Shown here in pieces: positions 34,996-44,087 of a DNA stretch of 52,036 nucleotides. The stretch lies in contig CALUMH010000020.1 in NCBI GenBank assembly GCA_944321685.1, positions 1 through 52,036 of the forward strand. The letters run 5' to 3'. Source of the stretch: an uncultured Muribaculaceae bacterium. GTDB taxonomy: Bacteria; Bacteroidota; Bacteroidia; Bacteroidales; Muribaculaceae. The translations under genes and the position numbers were made by a program. Below the pieces are notes generated by a model that was given only the letters and a program-made list of their open reading frames with translations, had not been told where the DNA came from and made no database searches. Within the stretch, counting starts at the first letter, position 1; every line of letters begins with the position of its first letter.

Positions 34996-36300
34996 ATGAA
35001 ATTTTACAAATTTTTAATGTCATGCATGGCCGTGGCATTGACTGTGTGTATGACAGCTTGCGGCGACGATCCTGTCAGCGGTGACGGCGAAAAAGGCGGC
35101 AACGGAGGAGATGGCGGTGACGGTGGAGAAGGTGTCAGCGAAGAAGTACTTACCCCGGCCGAAAACAAAGTGAAATTTGAAAGAATAGCATCTGATGTGC
35201 TTGCGCAATTCACCCCATCGGACCACGAGGCCGTATTGACTGCGATAAATGACTTTGCAGACCTCGCCGACAACGGCGGACTCGAAATCGACCGCAATGT
35301 TTATCGCTCGGTAATAGCAATGATGAACAGCATGGCCGACGTGTGCGGAGACAACAACCTTGGCCGCATGATGGACTTCACTCGTGCCGGTTCCGACCTA
35401 TACCGCGCAGCTCAGTATTACGGTATTTACACATATAATAACGGGTATTGGACAAAGGAAGAGTCTGACAGCAAACTCGAGTTCCGTTTCACTACATACG
35501 ATGAACGCTCGGTGGTGGCCACTGCTACTACTTCGGGGTCGGAAGTAACATTTTGGCGCGCTACCGATGATGGCGAAGAATTGGCTGTACCTGAACATGC
35601 CAAGGCATCGATAACCGTCGATGGAAAGATGGTGTGTGCTGTGAACGTGGACGCACAGCTCAACGCATCGGCCAAGAGCGCAATTGTGAAGGCCGACTTG
35701 GACGCAAGCGGTTATACATTCAATTGCACAGTGAATGCAACTTCATCGAAAGCCACTGCCGACTTGGCTCTCAAAAAGAACGGCACGAACATAATTTCGG
35801 CTTCTGCCGAAGTGAACGGCCAACGCATGACCGACCCGTCTCAATCGGATGAGGACAACCCGCAAAACCTGTTCAACAGCGCAAACTCGCGTGTCAACAT
35901 TCTTGATGATGCCTATATCACAGCATATTGCTCCAATATAAAGGAACTTGTGGACGAACTCGATGCCATAGATGACAAATACGACTGGACACAAGACGAA
36001 CTTTGTTACAAGGAACAAGCCGAAGTAATAAACAACTCGGTGATAATGACATTGTATTACACTAATTCAAGTGCAGCACAAGCCACACTTGGCGTACAAG
36101 CTTATTTGGATTACAGCTATTTTGACAGCTATTACAACCAAAATATCGAGTATTGGGAACATGAGGCTATAATCACATTTGCCGACGAATCTAAATACAG
36201 TCTCGATGAATATTTCGACGACGATGTGACATTCGGCAACCTCATCGACAGCTACGAAGAACTTGAAAACCAGTATAGTGACTACTTAAGCTACTTCTAA
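34996..36300 (+). CDS. Unknown exported lipoprotein
   Basis: A 434-residue lipoprotein with a signal ending LTVCMTAC (Cys 22). A flexible Gly/Asp/Glu linker (DGEKGGNGGDGGDGGEG) follows. The rest is acidic with a helical part (about 50-125) and beta-rich repeats (SITVDGKMVCAVNVDAQLNA; GYTFNCTVNATSSKATADLA), ending in a Tyr/Asp-rich helix (YEELENQYSDYLSYF). No family is recognised. The linker resembles those of Bacteroidetes surface-exposed lipoproteins. It is a single gene, ended by the 36325 palindrome. Confidence 0.7.
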   Translation: MKFYKFLMSCMAVALTVCMTACGDDPVSGDGEKGGNGGDGGDGGEGVSEEVLTPAENKVKFERIASDVLAQFTPSDHEAVLTAINDFADLADNGGLEIDRNVYRSVIAMMNSMADVCGDNNLGRMMDFTRAGSDLYRAAQYYGIYTYNNGYWTKEESDSKLEFRFTTYDERSVVATATTSGSEVTFWRATDDGEELAVPEHAKASITVDGKMVCAVNVDAQLNASAKSAIVKADLDASGYTFNCTVNATSSKATADLALKKNGTNIISASAEVNGQRMTDPSQSDEDNPQNLFNSANSRVNILDDAYITAYCSNIKELVDELDAIDDKYDWTQDELCYKEQAEVINNSVIMTLYYTNSSAAQATLGVQAYLDYSYFDSYYNQNIEYWEHEAIITFADESKYSLDEYFDDDVTFGNLIDSYEELENQYSDYLSYF

Positions 36301-36324
36301 CACAACAAATTGACTTTCAAATAG

Positions 36325-36352
36325 GTAGAGGCGCGATTAATCGCGCCTCTAC
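36325..36352. repeat. Perfect 28-bp palindrome between convergent genes
   Basis: The half-site GTAGAGGCGCGATT is followed directly by its reverse complement AATCGCGCCTCTAC, with no loop. T-rich DNA follows on the right. It sits between two convergent genes and can serve as a bidirectional terminator. It belongs to the same type as the element at 34784-34823. Confidence 0.8.
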
Positions 36353-36366
36353 AATTTTATACACTA

Positions 36367-37239
36367 TTATTTGATGCTATCTGGGATTGAAACAATGTGA
36401 GTGGTTTGCCCGTAGCCGCACCATATGCCGAAACCTCCGTTGATATTACCTTGCAAATTGGTCATGCTTGGGAAAATGGGGTTTTTGCCATTGGTAACCT
36501 CGTTTTCGTAATCCGACCAAAAGACAAAACCGTCGCGCGGGATTTGCGTAAACTTGAACGAAACGGTGTCGCGATGCGAAAAGAACGGAGTGTAATGGTC
36601 GAGATCGGTGTGGCGGAACGAGCGGTAAACCGCCACTTCGCCTTGCCCATCTTCACCAAGCATAGTATCGTCGAATGTGCCGAGGAACGAGGAGAAATAA
36701 CGCGAGTCACGCCCGTTGATGAGCGTGAAAACCTTGTAATAATTGCGCCCAGGATCAGTGTCGCGAAACCGTGCCGTTACACGGTAAAGTGTGTCGCTGT
36801 CTTCACATCGTACCACCGTCACACCGTCGATAGGCACAGGTTCCGGTATCGTGGTGGTGGCGGTGAGAGTGCGCCCCGAATATTCCACGGTGAGCGTATA
36901 TGTACCACCCACACGGCCACGAACCGTGTTTCCTGTATATATGAACGGTGGCACTTGGTCGGTGGTTAGCCTGCCGGTGAGCACCTCGGTCTGCGTGCCG
37001 TCGCTTACCGTCACTTTGGCCCAGCGGATGGTGGAATCAATTACCGACAAGCTGTCAAATTGCTCTTCAATCCCTATGGTGCGGCTCAATATCACCTGCG
37101 CAAAACCGCCGTTTTCAATCCACCCTTCCACTACGATGTCTTGTCGCGATTGAATATCATAATCGATATCTAAATCAGGGTCGCAGCCGCATAACAGCAC
37201 CGCCAAAATTATTATTGGTAATAATATGAACTTTTGCAT
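36367..37239 (-). CDS. DUF4249 lipoprotein
   Basis: A 290-residue lipoprotein (lipobox LLCGC, Cys 19). After this comes IVVEGWIENGGFAQVILSRT, an Ig-like strand pattern, and the conserved TIPEPVPIDGVTV and DTDPGRNYYKVFTLING segments of DUF4249. Proteins of this family are typically encoded with a TonB-dependent receptor and are thought to sit on the outer face of it. That is the case here: the receptor gene ends 9 nt upstream. Confidence 0.85.
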   Translation of the reverse strand: MQKFILLPIIILAVLLCGCDPDLDIDYDIQSRQDIVVEGWIENGGFAQVILSRTIGIEEQFDSLSVIDSTIRWAKVTVSDGTQTEVLTGRLTTDQVPPFIYTGNTVRGRVGGTYTLTVEYSGRTLTATTTIPEPVPIDGVTVVRCEDSDTLYRVTARFRDTDPGRNYYKVFTLINGRDSRYFSSFLGTFDDTMLGEDGQGEVAVYRSFRHTDLDHYTPFFSHRDTVSFKFTQIPRDGFVFWSDYENEVTNGKNPIFPSMTNLQGNINGGFGIWCGYGQTTHIVSIPDSIK

Positions 37240-37248
37240 GGTGTGTTG

Positions 37249-39390
37249 TCAGAATTTAAAGAAGTAACTTATCGACGGAATAATATTGTAAAGGCTGATG
37301 TTGCGGCTGCGAATCGAGATTTTAGTCTTCTCCTCGTTAGGTTCCATCTTAATTGCAACGAAAATAGGGTTGTTGCGAGCATAAGCATTGTAAATCGAGA
37401 AGTTCAAGCCGCTCTCTTTGCCAGGCTCGCGGCATAGCCACCAGTTGGCCGAAAGGTCGAGCCGGTGATATGCCGGCATACGCGCCCCGTTGTGCCGTCC
37501 GTATTGGTTTATAAGGTTCTCCCCCACTATATAGAAACGCTCGGGCAATGTGAAGGCACACCCGGTGGCATACACGAATGTGGCACCCACATCCCAACGA
37601 TCGTTGATGCGGTAATTGGCTGCAATGGTGAAATCGTGGCGGCGGTCATACTTTGCCGGGAACCGCCGACCCTGCTCTATGTGGGGAAACCGCCGGTTGT
37701 TCCACCCCAATGTGTAGGCAGCCCAACCGGTGAGGCGACCGGTATTCTTTTGCAGCATAAACTCCACGCCGTAGGCATCGCCGTCGCCGGCCATCAGCCC
37801 CGATTCCACATCATACTGGCGGTTTATCATATCAAAAAGTTCACCATCGTACTCAAGCAAATCAGTCATAAGCCGATAATATCCCTCAACCGACACTTCA
37901 TATTCGCCCCGGCCAATAGAACGGAAATATCCGGCAGTTACCGAATGAGCACGTTGCGGCTTTATATTACACGAGGCAGGCACCCAATAGTCGGTGGGGA
38001 AACCTATCCCCGAGGTCATTACCTGATTGACGTATTGTGCCGTGGCTACATATGACAGCCTTACGCGCTGGTCGGTCTGCGGTATCCATGCAAACCCCAC
38101 ACGAGGTTCCACCGAACCGTAATACTTGTGCACTCCGCCGGGATAATATGTTTCGGCCACAGTGGCACCAAGGTCGTCGTAACGGCGATCGATAAATTCT
38201 CCTGTATGCAACAGGCAACTGTATCGTAAACCTATGTCGGTCATGATATGTTGATTCCACGGGGTGCGACAGGCGACATATACAGCCATCTCGTGCGTTT
38301 TGTAAGGCAATTGTTCGGTATGCCGCTTGTCACCGAACATTTCCACCGCATCGGGCACTTGCGGACTGATGTGGTGAAATACATAATCCATGCCTGCCTG
38401 CAACGTCGAGCGTCCGGCAAAGTGCGTGGTATATTTCAATTTCACACCCGTATCCTTGATTTCCGACGGAAACAACATATTCACGTCGCTTTGGTCAAGC
38501 GATATGCGGCTGCTGTACCATGAAAAGTGCGCCGTTGCATCTATCTTGCCGCCTCCGGGAAGCGACTGCTGCCATCTGGCCGATGCCGCGCCGTTGTTCC
38601 AACGTATCTTGCTTTTTATCTGGTACATGTATTCATTTATCTCCGCGCGGTCGTTGCCAAAGTAAGCATTGACTATCAGACGGGCATTGCGCATGGGACG
38701 GGCTGCATAGGTAAGGTTGAGGTCGGAGAAATCGTACAGCACCCCCATCTCGTCATCTTGCAGCAACTTCAGTATAGGCCGCAAGTATGACGTACGTCCC
38801 GACAGGTAAACCGTACCAAAGTCGCCGGTGGGCAACGTCAGCGTGGCCTGCGACGAAATCAGCCCCACCGACCCTTGCAAGGCCGTGCGCCGGGCTATGC
38901 TGTCGCGTGACGACACTTCAAGCACACTTGCAAGCCTGCCGCCATGCTCCGGCGAAATATACGACTTGTACAATGTGGCACCGGTGTAATGGTCGCTGTT
39001 GAACAGCGAGAAGAATCCCAGCAAGTGCATGGCATTGTAAACCGTTGCCCCGTTAAGCAATATGCTGTTATGGGCAGGATCTCCGCCCCGTATGTATATG
39101 CCCGAATTGAGTTCACCGCCGGTCTGTACGCCAGGCATCAACTGCAAGGCACGCACCAAGTCGGCAGAGCCGAGGAAACGCGGCAACCCGCCAAGTTTGC
39201 TTATGTCGAGCGACAAGCTACCCGACATCCCTCCCCTGACGGCGTTATCACTGCGCCGCCCCACCACGTTTACTTCCTGCAATTCTTTTTCCAGGACTGC
39301 TGCACTGTCTTGCCTATCGGCATAAACCGCCTGCCATGACAGACCGCAAACAATTACCCACAATATGTAAACGTATTTCACAAGCCCCAT
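37249..39390 (-). CDS. TonB-dependent outer-membrane receptor
   Basis: A 713-residue receptor with signal peptide (SWQAVYA/DRQDS), a TonB-box-like LQEVNVVGRRSD, a plug domain (about 55-165; ALQLMPGVQTGGELNSGIYI, then GGDPAHNSILLNGATVYNAM) and a 22-strand barrel. It lacks the N-terminal carboxypeptidase-like repeat present in most SusC/FecA-type relatives of Bacteroidetes. The substrate is not known. It forms an operon with the DUF4249 lipoprotein gene and is transcribed from the promoter at 39413-39445. No sigma/anti-sigma pair lies nearby. Confidence 0.9.
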   Translation of the reverse strand: MGLVKYVYILWVIVCGLSWQAVYADRQDSAAVLEKELQEVNVVGRRSDNAVRGGMSGSLSLDISKLGGLPRFLGSADLVRALQLMPGVQTGGELNSGIYIRGGDPAHNSILLNGATVYNAMHLLGFFSLFNSDHYTGATLYKSYISPEHGGRLASVLEVSSRDSIARRTALQGSVGLISSQATLTLPTGDFGTVYLSGRTSYLRPILKLLQDDEMGVLYDFSDLNLTYAARPMRNARLIVNAYFGNDRAEINEYMYQIKSKIRWNNGAASARWQQSLPGGGKIDATAHFSWYSSRISLDQSDVNMLFPSEIKDTGVKLKYTTHFAGRSTLQAGMDYVFHHISPQVPDAVEMFGDKRHTEQLPYKTHEMAVYVACRTPWNQHIMTDIGLRYSCLLHTGEFIDRRYDDLGATVAETYYPGGVHKYYGSVEPRVGFAWIPQTDQRVRLSYVATAQYVNQVMTSGIGFPTDYWVPASCNIKPQRAHSVTAGYFRSIGRGEYEVSVEGYYRLMTDLLEYDGELFDMINRQYDVESGLMAGDGDAYGVEFMLQKNTGRLTGWAAYTLGWNNRRFPHIEQGRRFPAKYDRRHDFTIAANYRINDRWDVGATFVYATGCAFTLPERFYIVGENLINQYGRHNGARMPAYHRLDLSANWWLCREPGKESGLNFSIYNAYARNNPIFVAIKMEPNEEKTKISIRSRNISLYNIIPSISYFFKF

Positions 39391-39412
39391 GCAACTTCTC
39401 TTAACTAAGTTG

Positions 39413-39445
39413 CAAATTTACAAAAATTCCCCGACCCGAACACAA
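39413..39445 (-). promoter_or_regulatory. Promoter of the TonB receptor operon, with hairpin
   Basis: TTG (39445-39443), a 22-nt spacer and TAAATTTG (39420-39413) on the minus strand. An inverted repeat GCAACTT...AAGTTGC (39391-39397 and 39407-39413) lies over the expected start of transcription, between the -7 box and the ATG, and could be an operator or a leader hairpin. Confidence 0.55.
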
Positions 39446-40588
39446 CTACAGCAATCCCTTGGTGGAGGGAAGGCGATAGTGGAACACGTCGCGACGCAAG
39501 GCTGCGCGAATGGAACGGGCAAGAGCTTTGAAAATACCTTCGATTTTGTGGTGTTCGTTGTCGCCGTGCGCACTGATGTATAGGTTCATGGCCGCGGCAT
39601 CGCTCAGACTCTTGAAAAAATGGAGAAACATCTCGGTGGGAACATCGCCTATCTTTTCGCGCTTAAATTCCACATCCCACAACAGCCAGCTGCGACCGCC
39701 AAAGTCGATTGCCACCGTACAGTCGCAATCGTCCATGGGCAACACAAATCCATAACGTTCAATGCCGCGCTTGTCGCCGAGGGCTTTTTTCAATGCCGCA
39801 CCAAGCACTATGGCAGTATCTTCGATGGTGTGATGCTCATCAACCCACAAGTCTCCTTTTACCTTTATTGTTAAATCGATACCCGAGTGGCGTGCTATTT
39901 GCGAAAGCATATGATCGAAAAAGCCAAGCCCCGTGCCGATATCGGCCTTGCCATCGCCGTCAAGATCCACGCTTACTTCTATATCTGTTTCGGCTGTGCG
40001 GCGATGCACGTGTGCAGTGCGCGAGCCGCCGCGCAGGAAATCGGCAATACGGCTCCAGTCGTCGGTAATCAATGCCGTGCATTCGGCAAGCCCGGCCTTG
40101 TCCACCTCTTCCCGGCCCCGGCAAGCCGGAGCAAAGTATATAGCCCGGGCACCAAGGTTGCGTGCAAGCATTACGTCGGTAAGGCGATCTCCTATCACAT
40201 ATGATGCCGAAAGGTCGTATTCACCTGTCATGTATTTCCCAAGCAATGCAGTACCCGGTTTGCGCGTAGGCTTGTTTTCATGAGGGAATGAAGTGTCGAT
40301 GATAATGTCGTCAAACCGCACCCCTTCTCCGGCAAGCGTTTCAAGCAACAATTGTTGCGGCGGCAGGAAGTCTTCCGTCGGGAACGACGATGTGCCCAAA
40401 CCATCCTGGTTGCTCACCATCACCAGCTCATAATCCAATGTTTCGGCAATGAAGGCGAGATTTCTAATCACGCCCGGAATAAACTTGAACTTGTCCAGAC
40501 TGTCGAGCTGGTAATCAACGGGCGGTTCCACCACAAGTGTGCCGTCGCGGTCGATGAACAGTGCCGTTTTCTTATTGTCGGTTGTCAT
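39446..40588 (-). CDS. hisB: Bifunctional histidinol-phosphatase / imidazoleglycerol-phosphate dehydratase
   Basis: A 380-residue fusion that catalyses steps 6 and 8 of histidine synthesis. The HAD phosphatase (about 1-165) has the nucleophile motif FIDRDGTL and [13 protein letters not shown]. The dehydratase (about 185-380) has the two metal-binding His repeats [14 protein letters not shown] and DNEHHKIEG, plus [14 protein letters not shown]. The ATG at 40586-40588 begins the HAD domain; the open frame upstream overlaps hisC and is not part of it. It overlaps hisC by 17 nt and is the last gene of hisGDCB. Confidence 0.95.
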   Translation of the reverse strand: MTTDNKKTALFIDRDGTLVVEPPVDYQLDSLDKFKFIPGVIRNLAFIAETLDYELVMVSNQDGLGTSSFPTEDFLPPQQLLLETLAGEGVRFDDIIIDTSFPHENKPTRKPGTALLGKYMTGEYDLSASYVIGDRLTDVMLARNLGARAIYFAPACRGREEVDKAGLAECTALITDDWSRIADFLRGGSRTAHVHRRTAETDIEVSVDLDGDGKADIGTGLGFFDHMLSQIARHSGIDLTIKVKGDLWVDEHHTIEDTAIVLGAALKKALGDKRGIERYGFVLPMDDCDCTVAIDFGGRSWLLWDVEFKREKIGDVPTEMFLHFFKSLSDAAAMNLYISAHGDNEHHKIEGIFKALARSIRAALRRDVFHYRLPSTKGLL

Positions 40589-41612
40589 AATCTTTAAGAG
40601 TATTGATAAGCATTTCATTATCCGAAGTGTTGCCCACCGTAAAGCGCAGGCAGCTACGGCAACCCGGCACACGATTGCGGTTTCGCACCACAATCCCCCG
40701 TTCAAGCAAGTATTCATACAGCCCGTCGGCATCGTCAACACGCACAAGTAGGAAATTGGCATCGGAACGATACACACGTTGCACGCAGCGCAATTGCTTC
40801 AACTCATCGGCCAGCACCTGCCTGCAAGCTATTATTTGAGCCACCTCGTCGGTTATATCCCCTATGCGGTCGAGCAAGTCGAGTGCATAACGCTGTGTGA
40901 GCAGATTTATGTTATAAGGATACTTGACTTTATTAAACAAGCCGATGATTTCTTTCGACGCAAATGCCATTCCGAGCCTTACCGACGCACTAGCCATTGC
41001 CTTTGAAAATGTTTGCATCACTATCAAGTTGGGCAGGTCGGCAAGGCGACGCAACATAGAGCCGCGTTCCGAGAAATTGACATATGCCTCGTCAATGGCA
41101 ACTATTCCCGTAAATCGGCGGCACACATCGGCAAGCATATCGGGGTCGAAGGCATTGCCTGTAGGATTATTGGGAGAACACAGCCAAATGGCCTTGGTAT
41201 GCTCGTCGGTTGCGGCAAGCAACCGGCCGGGATCAAGCTCAAAATTCTCATTCAGGCTCACAGTGCGGTATTCCACGTTGTTGATATTGGCACACACTTC
41301 ATACATACCGTAAGAAGGAGAAATCGCCACAACGTTATCAACAGCCGGTTCGCAAAAGATGCGATACACAAGGTCGATACATTCGTCACTGCCCACCCCG
41401 AGGAAAATTTGTTGCGGTTGTACCCCTTTCACTTCCGACAAGCGCAATTTCAATTTTTGTTGCAACGGGTCGGGATAACGGTTATACGGTTCATTGAACG
41501 GGCTTTCATTGGCATCGATAAACACCCTTGCATTGCCGGTAAATTCATTTCGCGCCGAACTATACGGTTTTAAATTCCAAATATTGGGGCGCACAAGTTG
41601 TTGCAAATCCAT
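40572..41612 (-). CDS. hisC: Histidinol-phosphate aminotransferase
   Basis: A 346-residue class I/II PLP aminotransferase. The Schiff-base Lys is in [32 protein letters not shown] and [15 protein letters not shown] hold the cofactor Asn and Asp. It converts imidazole-acetol phosphate to histidinol phosphate. It overlaps hisB at its 3' end and begins 7 nt after the hisD stop. Confidence 0.95.
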   Translation of the reverse strand: MDLQQLVRPNIWNLKPYSSARNEFTGNARVFIDANESPFNEPYNRYPDPLQQKLKLRLSEVKGVQPQQIFLGVGSDECIDLVYRIFCEPAVDNVVAISPSYGMYEVCANINNVEYRTVSLNENFELDPGRLLAATDEHTKAIWLCSPNNPTGNAFDPDMLADVCRRFTGIVAIDEAYVNFSERGSMLRRLADLPNLIVMQTFSKAMASASVRLGMAFASKEIIGLFNKVKYPYNINLLTQRYALDLLDRIGDITDEVAQIIACRQVLADELKQLRCVQRVYRSDANFLLVRVDDADGLYEYLLERGIVVRNRNRVPGCRSCLRFTVGNTSDNEMLINTLKDYDNRQ

Positions 41613-41619
41613 AATTATC

Positions 41620-42906
41620 TCAAAGTTTTCGGTTAATCCTCACTTCCACTGCAAGGCTGTGTGCAACAAGCCCTTCTTCACGAGCCATGGTTGTCACAGT
41701 AGGTGCAATTGACGCAAGGCCCTCGTGCGTGAGCCGCTGGAAAGTGATTTTTTTCATGTAACTGTCGATATTCACGCCGCTGTAGCAACGCGCATGACCG
41801 CCTGTGGGCAAGGTGTGATTGGTTCCCGATGCGTAATCTCCGGCACTTTCGGGTGAATAAGCCCCCAAGAACACCGACCCTGCATTCTCGACCATTGTGG
41901 CAAGCCGGTCGGCATCGGTGTGGTTGATGATAAGGTGCTCAGGTGCATAATAATTGGCAAATTGCATAATCTCATCGTCGTCATGCAATAATATAATATG
42001 GCTGTGACTGAGTGATTTCTCGGCAAGGTCACGTTTTGGCAACCCGACAAGCAACGTCTCGATGGCCTCGGTTACACGGTCGGCAAGACATGCATCGGAA
42101 GTAAGCAATATCGATTGGCTATCCGCTCCGTGCTCGGCTTGCGACAGAAAATCGCTTGCGACAAACACAGGGTCGGCCGAACAGTCGGCAACGACCATCA
42201 CTTCCGACGGCCCCGCAGGCATATCTATAGCCACGCCACGTGCCGCTGCCTGCACCTTGGCCTCGGTCACATAACGATTGCCGGGGCCAAAGATTTTATA
42301 CACAGGCCTGATGCTCCCGGTTCCCACGGCCATTGCAGCTATGGCCTGCGCACCGCCGACTTTGAAAATATCAGTCACTCCTGCCACATGGGCTGCAAAC
42401 AGTATGGCGGGATGCACCGTTCCGTCGCGCCGCGGCGGCGTACACAATACTATTTCACGGCAACCGGCAAGACGAGCCGGAATGGCAAGCATAAGCACAG
42501 TCGAAAACAACGGCGAATTTCCACCCGGTATGTATAACCCCACACGCGATATAGGAACGGCACGCTGGCTGCAACGTATGCCCGGCATCACTTCCACTTC
42601 CACCGCCTTTGGCAGTTCGGCCGCATGGAACTTCTCGATATTTGCTGCGGCAGTTTCAATGGCCTTTTTCAACTCGCCGCTCACTTCACGACAAGCATTG
42701 TCGATTTCCTCACGGCTTATTTTCAAGACTTCGGGGCAACAACCATCGAATTTCAGCGACAGTTCCTTCAATGCTTCATCGCCGCGACTTTCTACTTCGG
42801 CAATAATCTCGGCCACGCTCAGACGCGCTGCGGCATCGGCCACGGCAGCTCGCTGCGCATATTCCGGCCACTCGGCCTGTTTCGGATATTTGATTATTTC
42901 AACCAT
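41620..42906 (-). CDS. hisD: Histidinol dehydrogenase
   Basis: A 428-residue Zn-dependent enzyme for the last two oxidations of histidine synthesis. Motifs include YIPGGNSPLFSTVLMLAIPA, GPGNRYVTEAK, DMPAGPSEVMVVAD, LSQAEHGADSQ (the catalytic region with a Zn ligand) and the late GDYASGTNHTLPTGGHARCY. It lies 14 nt after hisG and 7 nt before hisC. Confidence 0.96.
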   Translation of the reverse strand: MVEIIKYPKQAEWPEYAQRAAVADAAARLSVAEIIAEVESRGDEALKELSLKFDGCCPEVLKISREEIDNACREVSGELKKAIETAAANIEKFHAAELPKAVEVEVMPGIRCSQRAVPISRVGLYIPGGNSPLFSTVLMLAIPARLAGCREIVLCTPPRRDGTVHPAILFAAHVAGVTDIFKVGGAQAIAAMAVGTGSIRPVYKIFGPGNRYVTEAKVQAAARGVAIDMPAGPSEVMVVADCSADPVFVASDFLSQAEHGADSQSILLTSDACLADRVTEAIETLLVGLPKRDLAEKSLSHSHIILLHDDDEIMQFANYYAPEHLIINHTDADRLATMVENAGSVFLGAYSPESAGDYASGTNHTLPTGGHARCYSGVNIDSYMKKITFQRLTHEGLASIAPTVTTMAREEGLVAHSLAVEVRINRKL

Positions 42907-42920
42907 TGCTGAATTATTTT

Positions 42921-43775
42921 TTACGGAACCATTTTCATTATGTCAAGAACGAGTATGCCCTCGGCACCGGCATTCTTCAACCGTGTTATTATTTCCCAAA
43001 ATTGCGACTCCTCAATTACAGTGTGGACCGAACACCAGTCGGCATCGGCAAGAGGCAACACGGTGGGGCTTTTCATTCCCGGCAATATGGCAACCACTTC
43101 TTCGAGTTTCGTGCGGGGAACATTCATAAGCAAGTATTTTTTGCCGTCGGCTGCCTTTACGGCCTTAAAGCGGAAAATCAATTCGTCGAGTATCGCCTGT
43201 TTTTCCTCGGGCAACTGCCCGGTTCCGCCAATGAGCACAGCCTGCGAATCGATTATTTTCTCTACTTCCACAAGATTATTGCTTACGAGCGTTCCGCCCG
43301 ACGACACTATGTCGAAAATCCCATCGGAAAGCCCTATTCCGGGAGCAATTTCCACCGACCCGTTTATAACGTGTATGTCGGCTGTTATGCCGTTGCGGTC
43401 GAGGAAATCTTTCAATATTACAGGATAGGAAGTCGCAATTTTCTTACCATTGAACCAACTGACCCCGGTATAATCGGCATCACGCGGAATGGCTAGCGAC
43501 AAACGACAACGGCTGAAACCAAGCTCATGCAGCACTTTCACCCTTTGCCTTTTTTCAAGCACCTCGTTCAACCCCACAATACCCACATCGGCAGTACCCG
43601 TAGCCACCGAATCGGGAATATCGTCATCGCGTAAATAAAGTATCTCCACCGGGAAATTACGGGACGGAACCAGCAAAGTACGTTTCACAGCCGGGAATTT
43701 TATTCCTGCCTGTGCAATAAGTTCCATCGTCTCGTCATAAAGTCGTCCTTTCGACTGGACAGCAATCCTAAGCAT
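42921..43775 (-). CDS. hisG: ATP phosphoribosyltransferase, long form
   Basis: It condenses ATP and PRPP in the first, committed step. The 284-residue length and the C-terminal domain (about 210-284, ending AGAEGILVLDIMKMV) mark the hexameric long form, which senses histidine directly. Motifs include IAVQSKGRLYDETMELIAQAG, ATGTADVGIVGLNEVLEKR and the PRPP loop region DIVSSGGTLVSNN. It is the first gene of the his operon; feedback inhibition would add to the attenuator upstream. Confidence 0.95.
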   Translation of the reverse strand: MLRIAVQSKGRLYDETMELIAQAGIKFPAVKRTLLVPSRNFPVEILYLRDDDIPDSVATGTADVGIVGLNEVLEKRQRVKVLHELGFSRCRLSLAIPRDADYTGVSWFNGKKIATSYPVILKDFLDRNGITADIHVINGSVEIAPGIGLSDGIFDIVSSGGTLVSNNLVEVEKIIDSQAVLIGGTGQLPEEKQAILDELIFRFKAVKAADGKKYLLMNVPRTKLEEVVAILPGMKSPTVLPLADADWCSVHTVIEESQFWEIITRLKNAGAEGILVLDIMKMVP

Positions 43776-43851
43776 TTTGTATTATCGGTTTTATGTTTAA
43801 CAATGTGCCCGCCCGGCATCTTGGAGGGTGAAGGTCGTCAAATTAACTCAA

Positions 43852-43961
43852 AACGCCGGCTCCGCCCTTCTCTCAGCATCGGGCAAGTCGGCGTTAATAT
43901 CCTGTATGATAATTGTCTTGTTAAGGCTTATACTTTTACACACATCATTGCGCCGCAGCCC
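43852..43961 (-). promoter_or_regulatory. his attenuator: terminator and alternative antiterminator
   Basis: Terminator: on the minus strand AACGCCG (43895-43889) plus CTTGCCC pair with GGGCGGAG plus CGGCGTT (to 43852), followed by TTTTGAGTTAATTT. Antiterminator: GGGCTGCGGCG (43961-43951), which lies inside the leader peptide frame just after the His codons, can pair with the terminator's 5' arm through CGGCG/CGCCG and GGGC/GCCC. A ribosome stalled on His codons leaves that segment free and blocks the terminator; a ribosome reaching the stop covers it. Confidence 0.8.
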
Positions 43962-44014
43962 TTGTGGTTGCAGTGATGATGATGAAGATGTATGTGTAAC
44001 GCGTATAAATTCAT
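43928..44014 (-). CDS. hisL: Histidine-operon leader peptide
   Basis: A 28-codon frame, ATG at 44012-44014, reads MNLYALHIHLHHHHCNHKGC and ends AMMCVKV. Seven of the eleven codons 7-17 are His (CAC/CAT). It lies 24 nt after the promoter's -7 box and 152 nt before hisG, and is followed by the terminator/antiterminator pair. This is the classical layout of ribosome-mediated attenuation of a his operon. The peptide itself probably has no function beyond being translated. A His-rich metal-binding peptide is the less likely alternative. Confidence 0.85.
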   Translation of the reverse strand: MNLYALHIHLHHHHCNHKGCGAMMCVKV

Positions 44015-44037
44015 TATTATTCCATTATTTACCGCTG

Positions 44038-44068
44038 CAAATATAGCATTTTCCCCAAGCACCACAAA
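44038..44068 (-). promoter_or_regulatory. Promoter of the his operon
   Basis: TTTG (44068-44065), a 19-nt spacer and TATATTTG (44045-44038) on the minus strand; full consensus. The expected transcription start is about 44030, 16 nt before the leader ATG. Confidence 0.8.
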
Positions 44069-44087
44069 ATTATCCGGCGAAATTTTT

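Noticed and set aside
43928..44014. His-rich leader peptide as a metal-binding small protein
   Set aside because: Its place between a promoter and a terminator just before hisG, with alternative pairing, makes attenuation far more likely.
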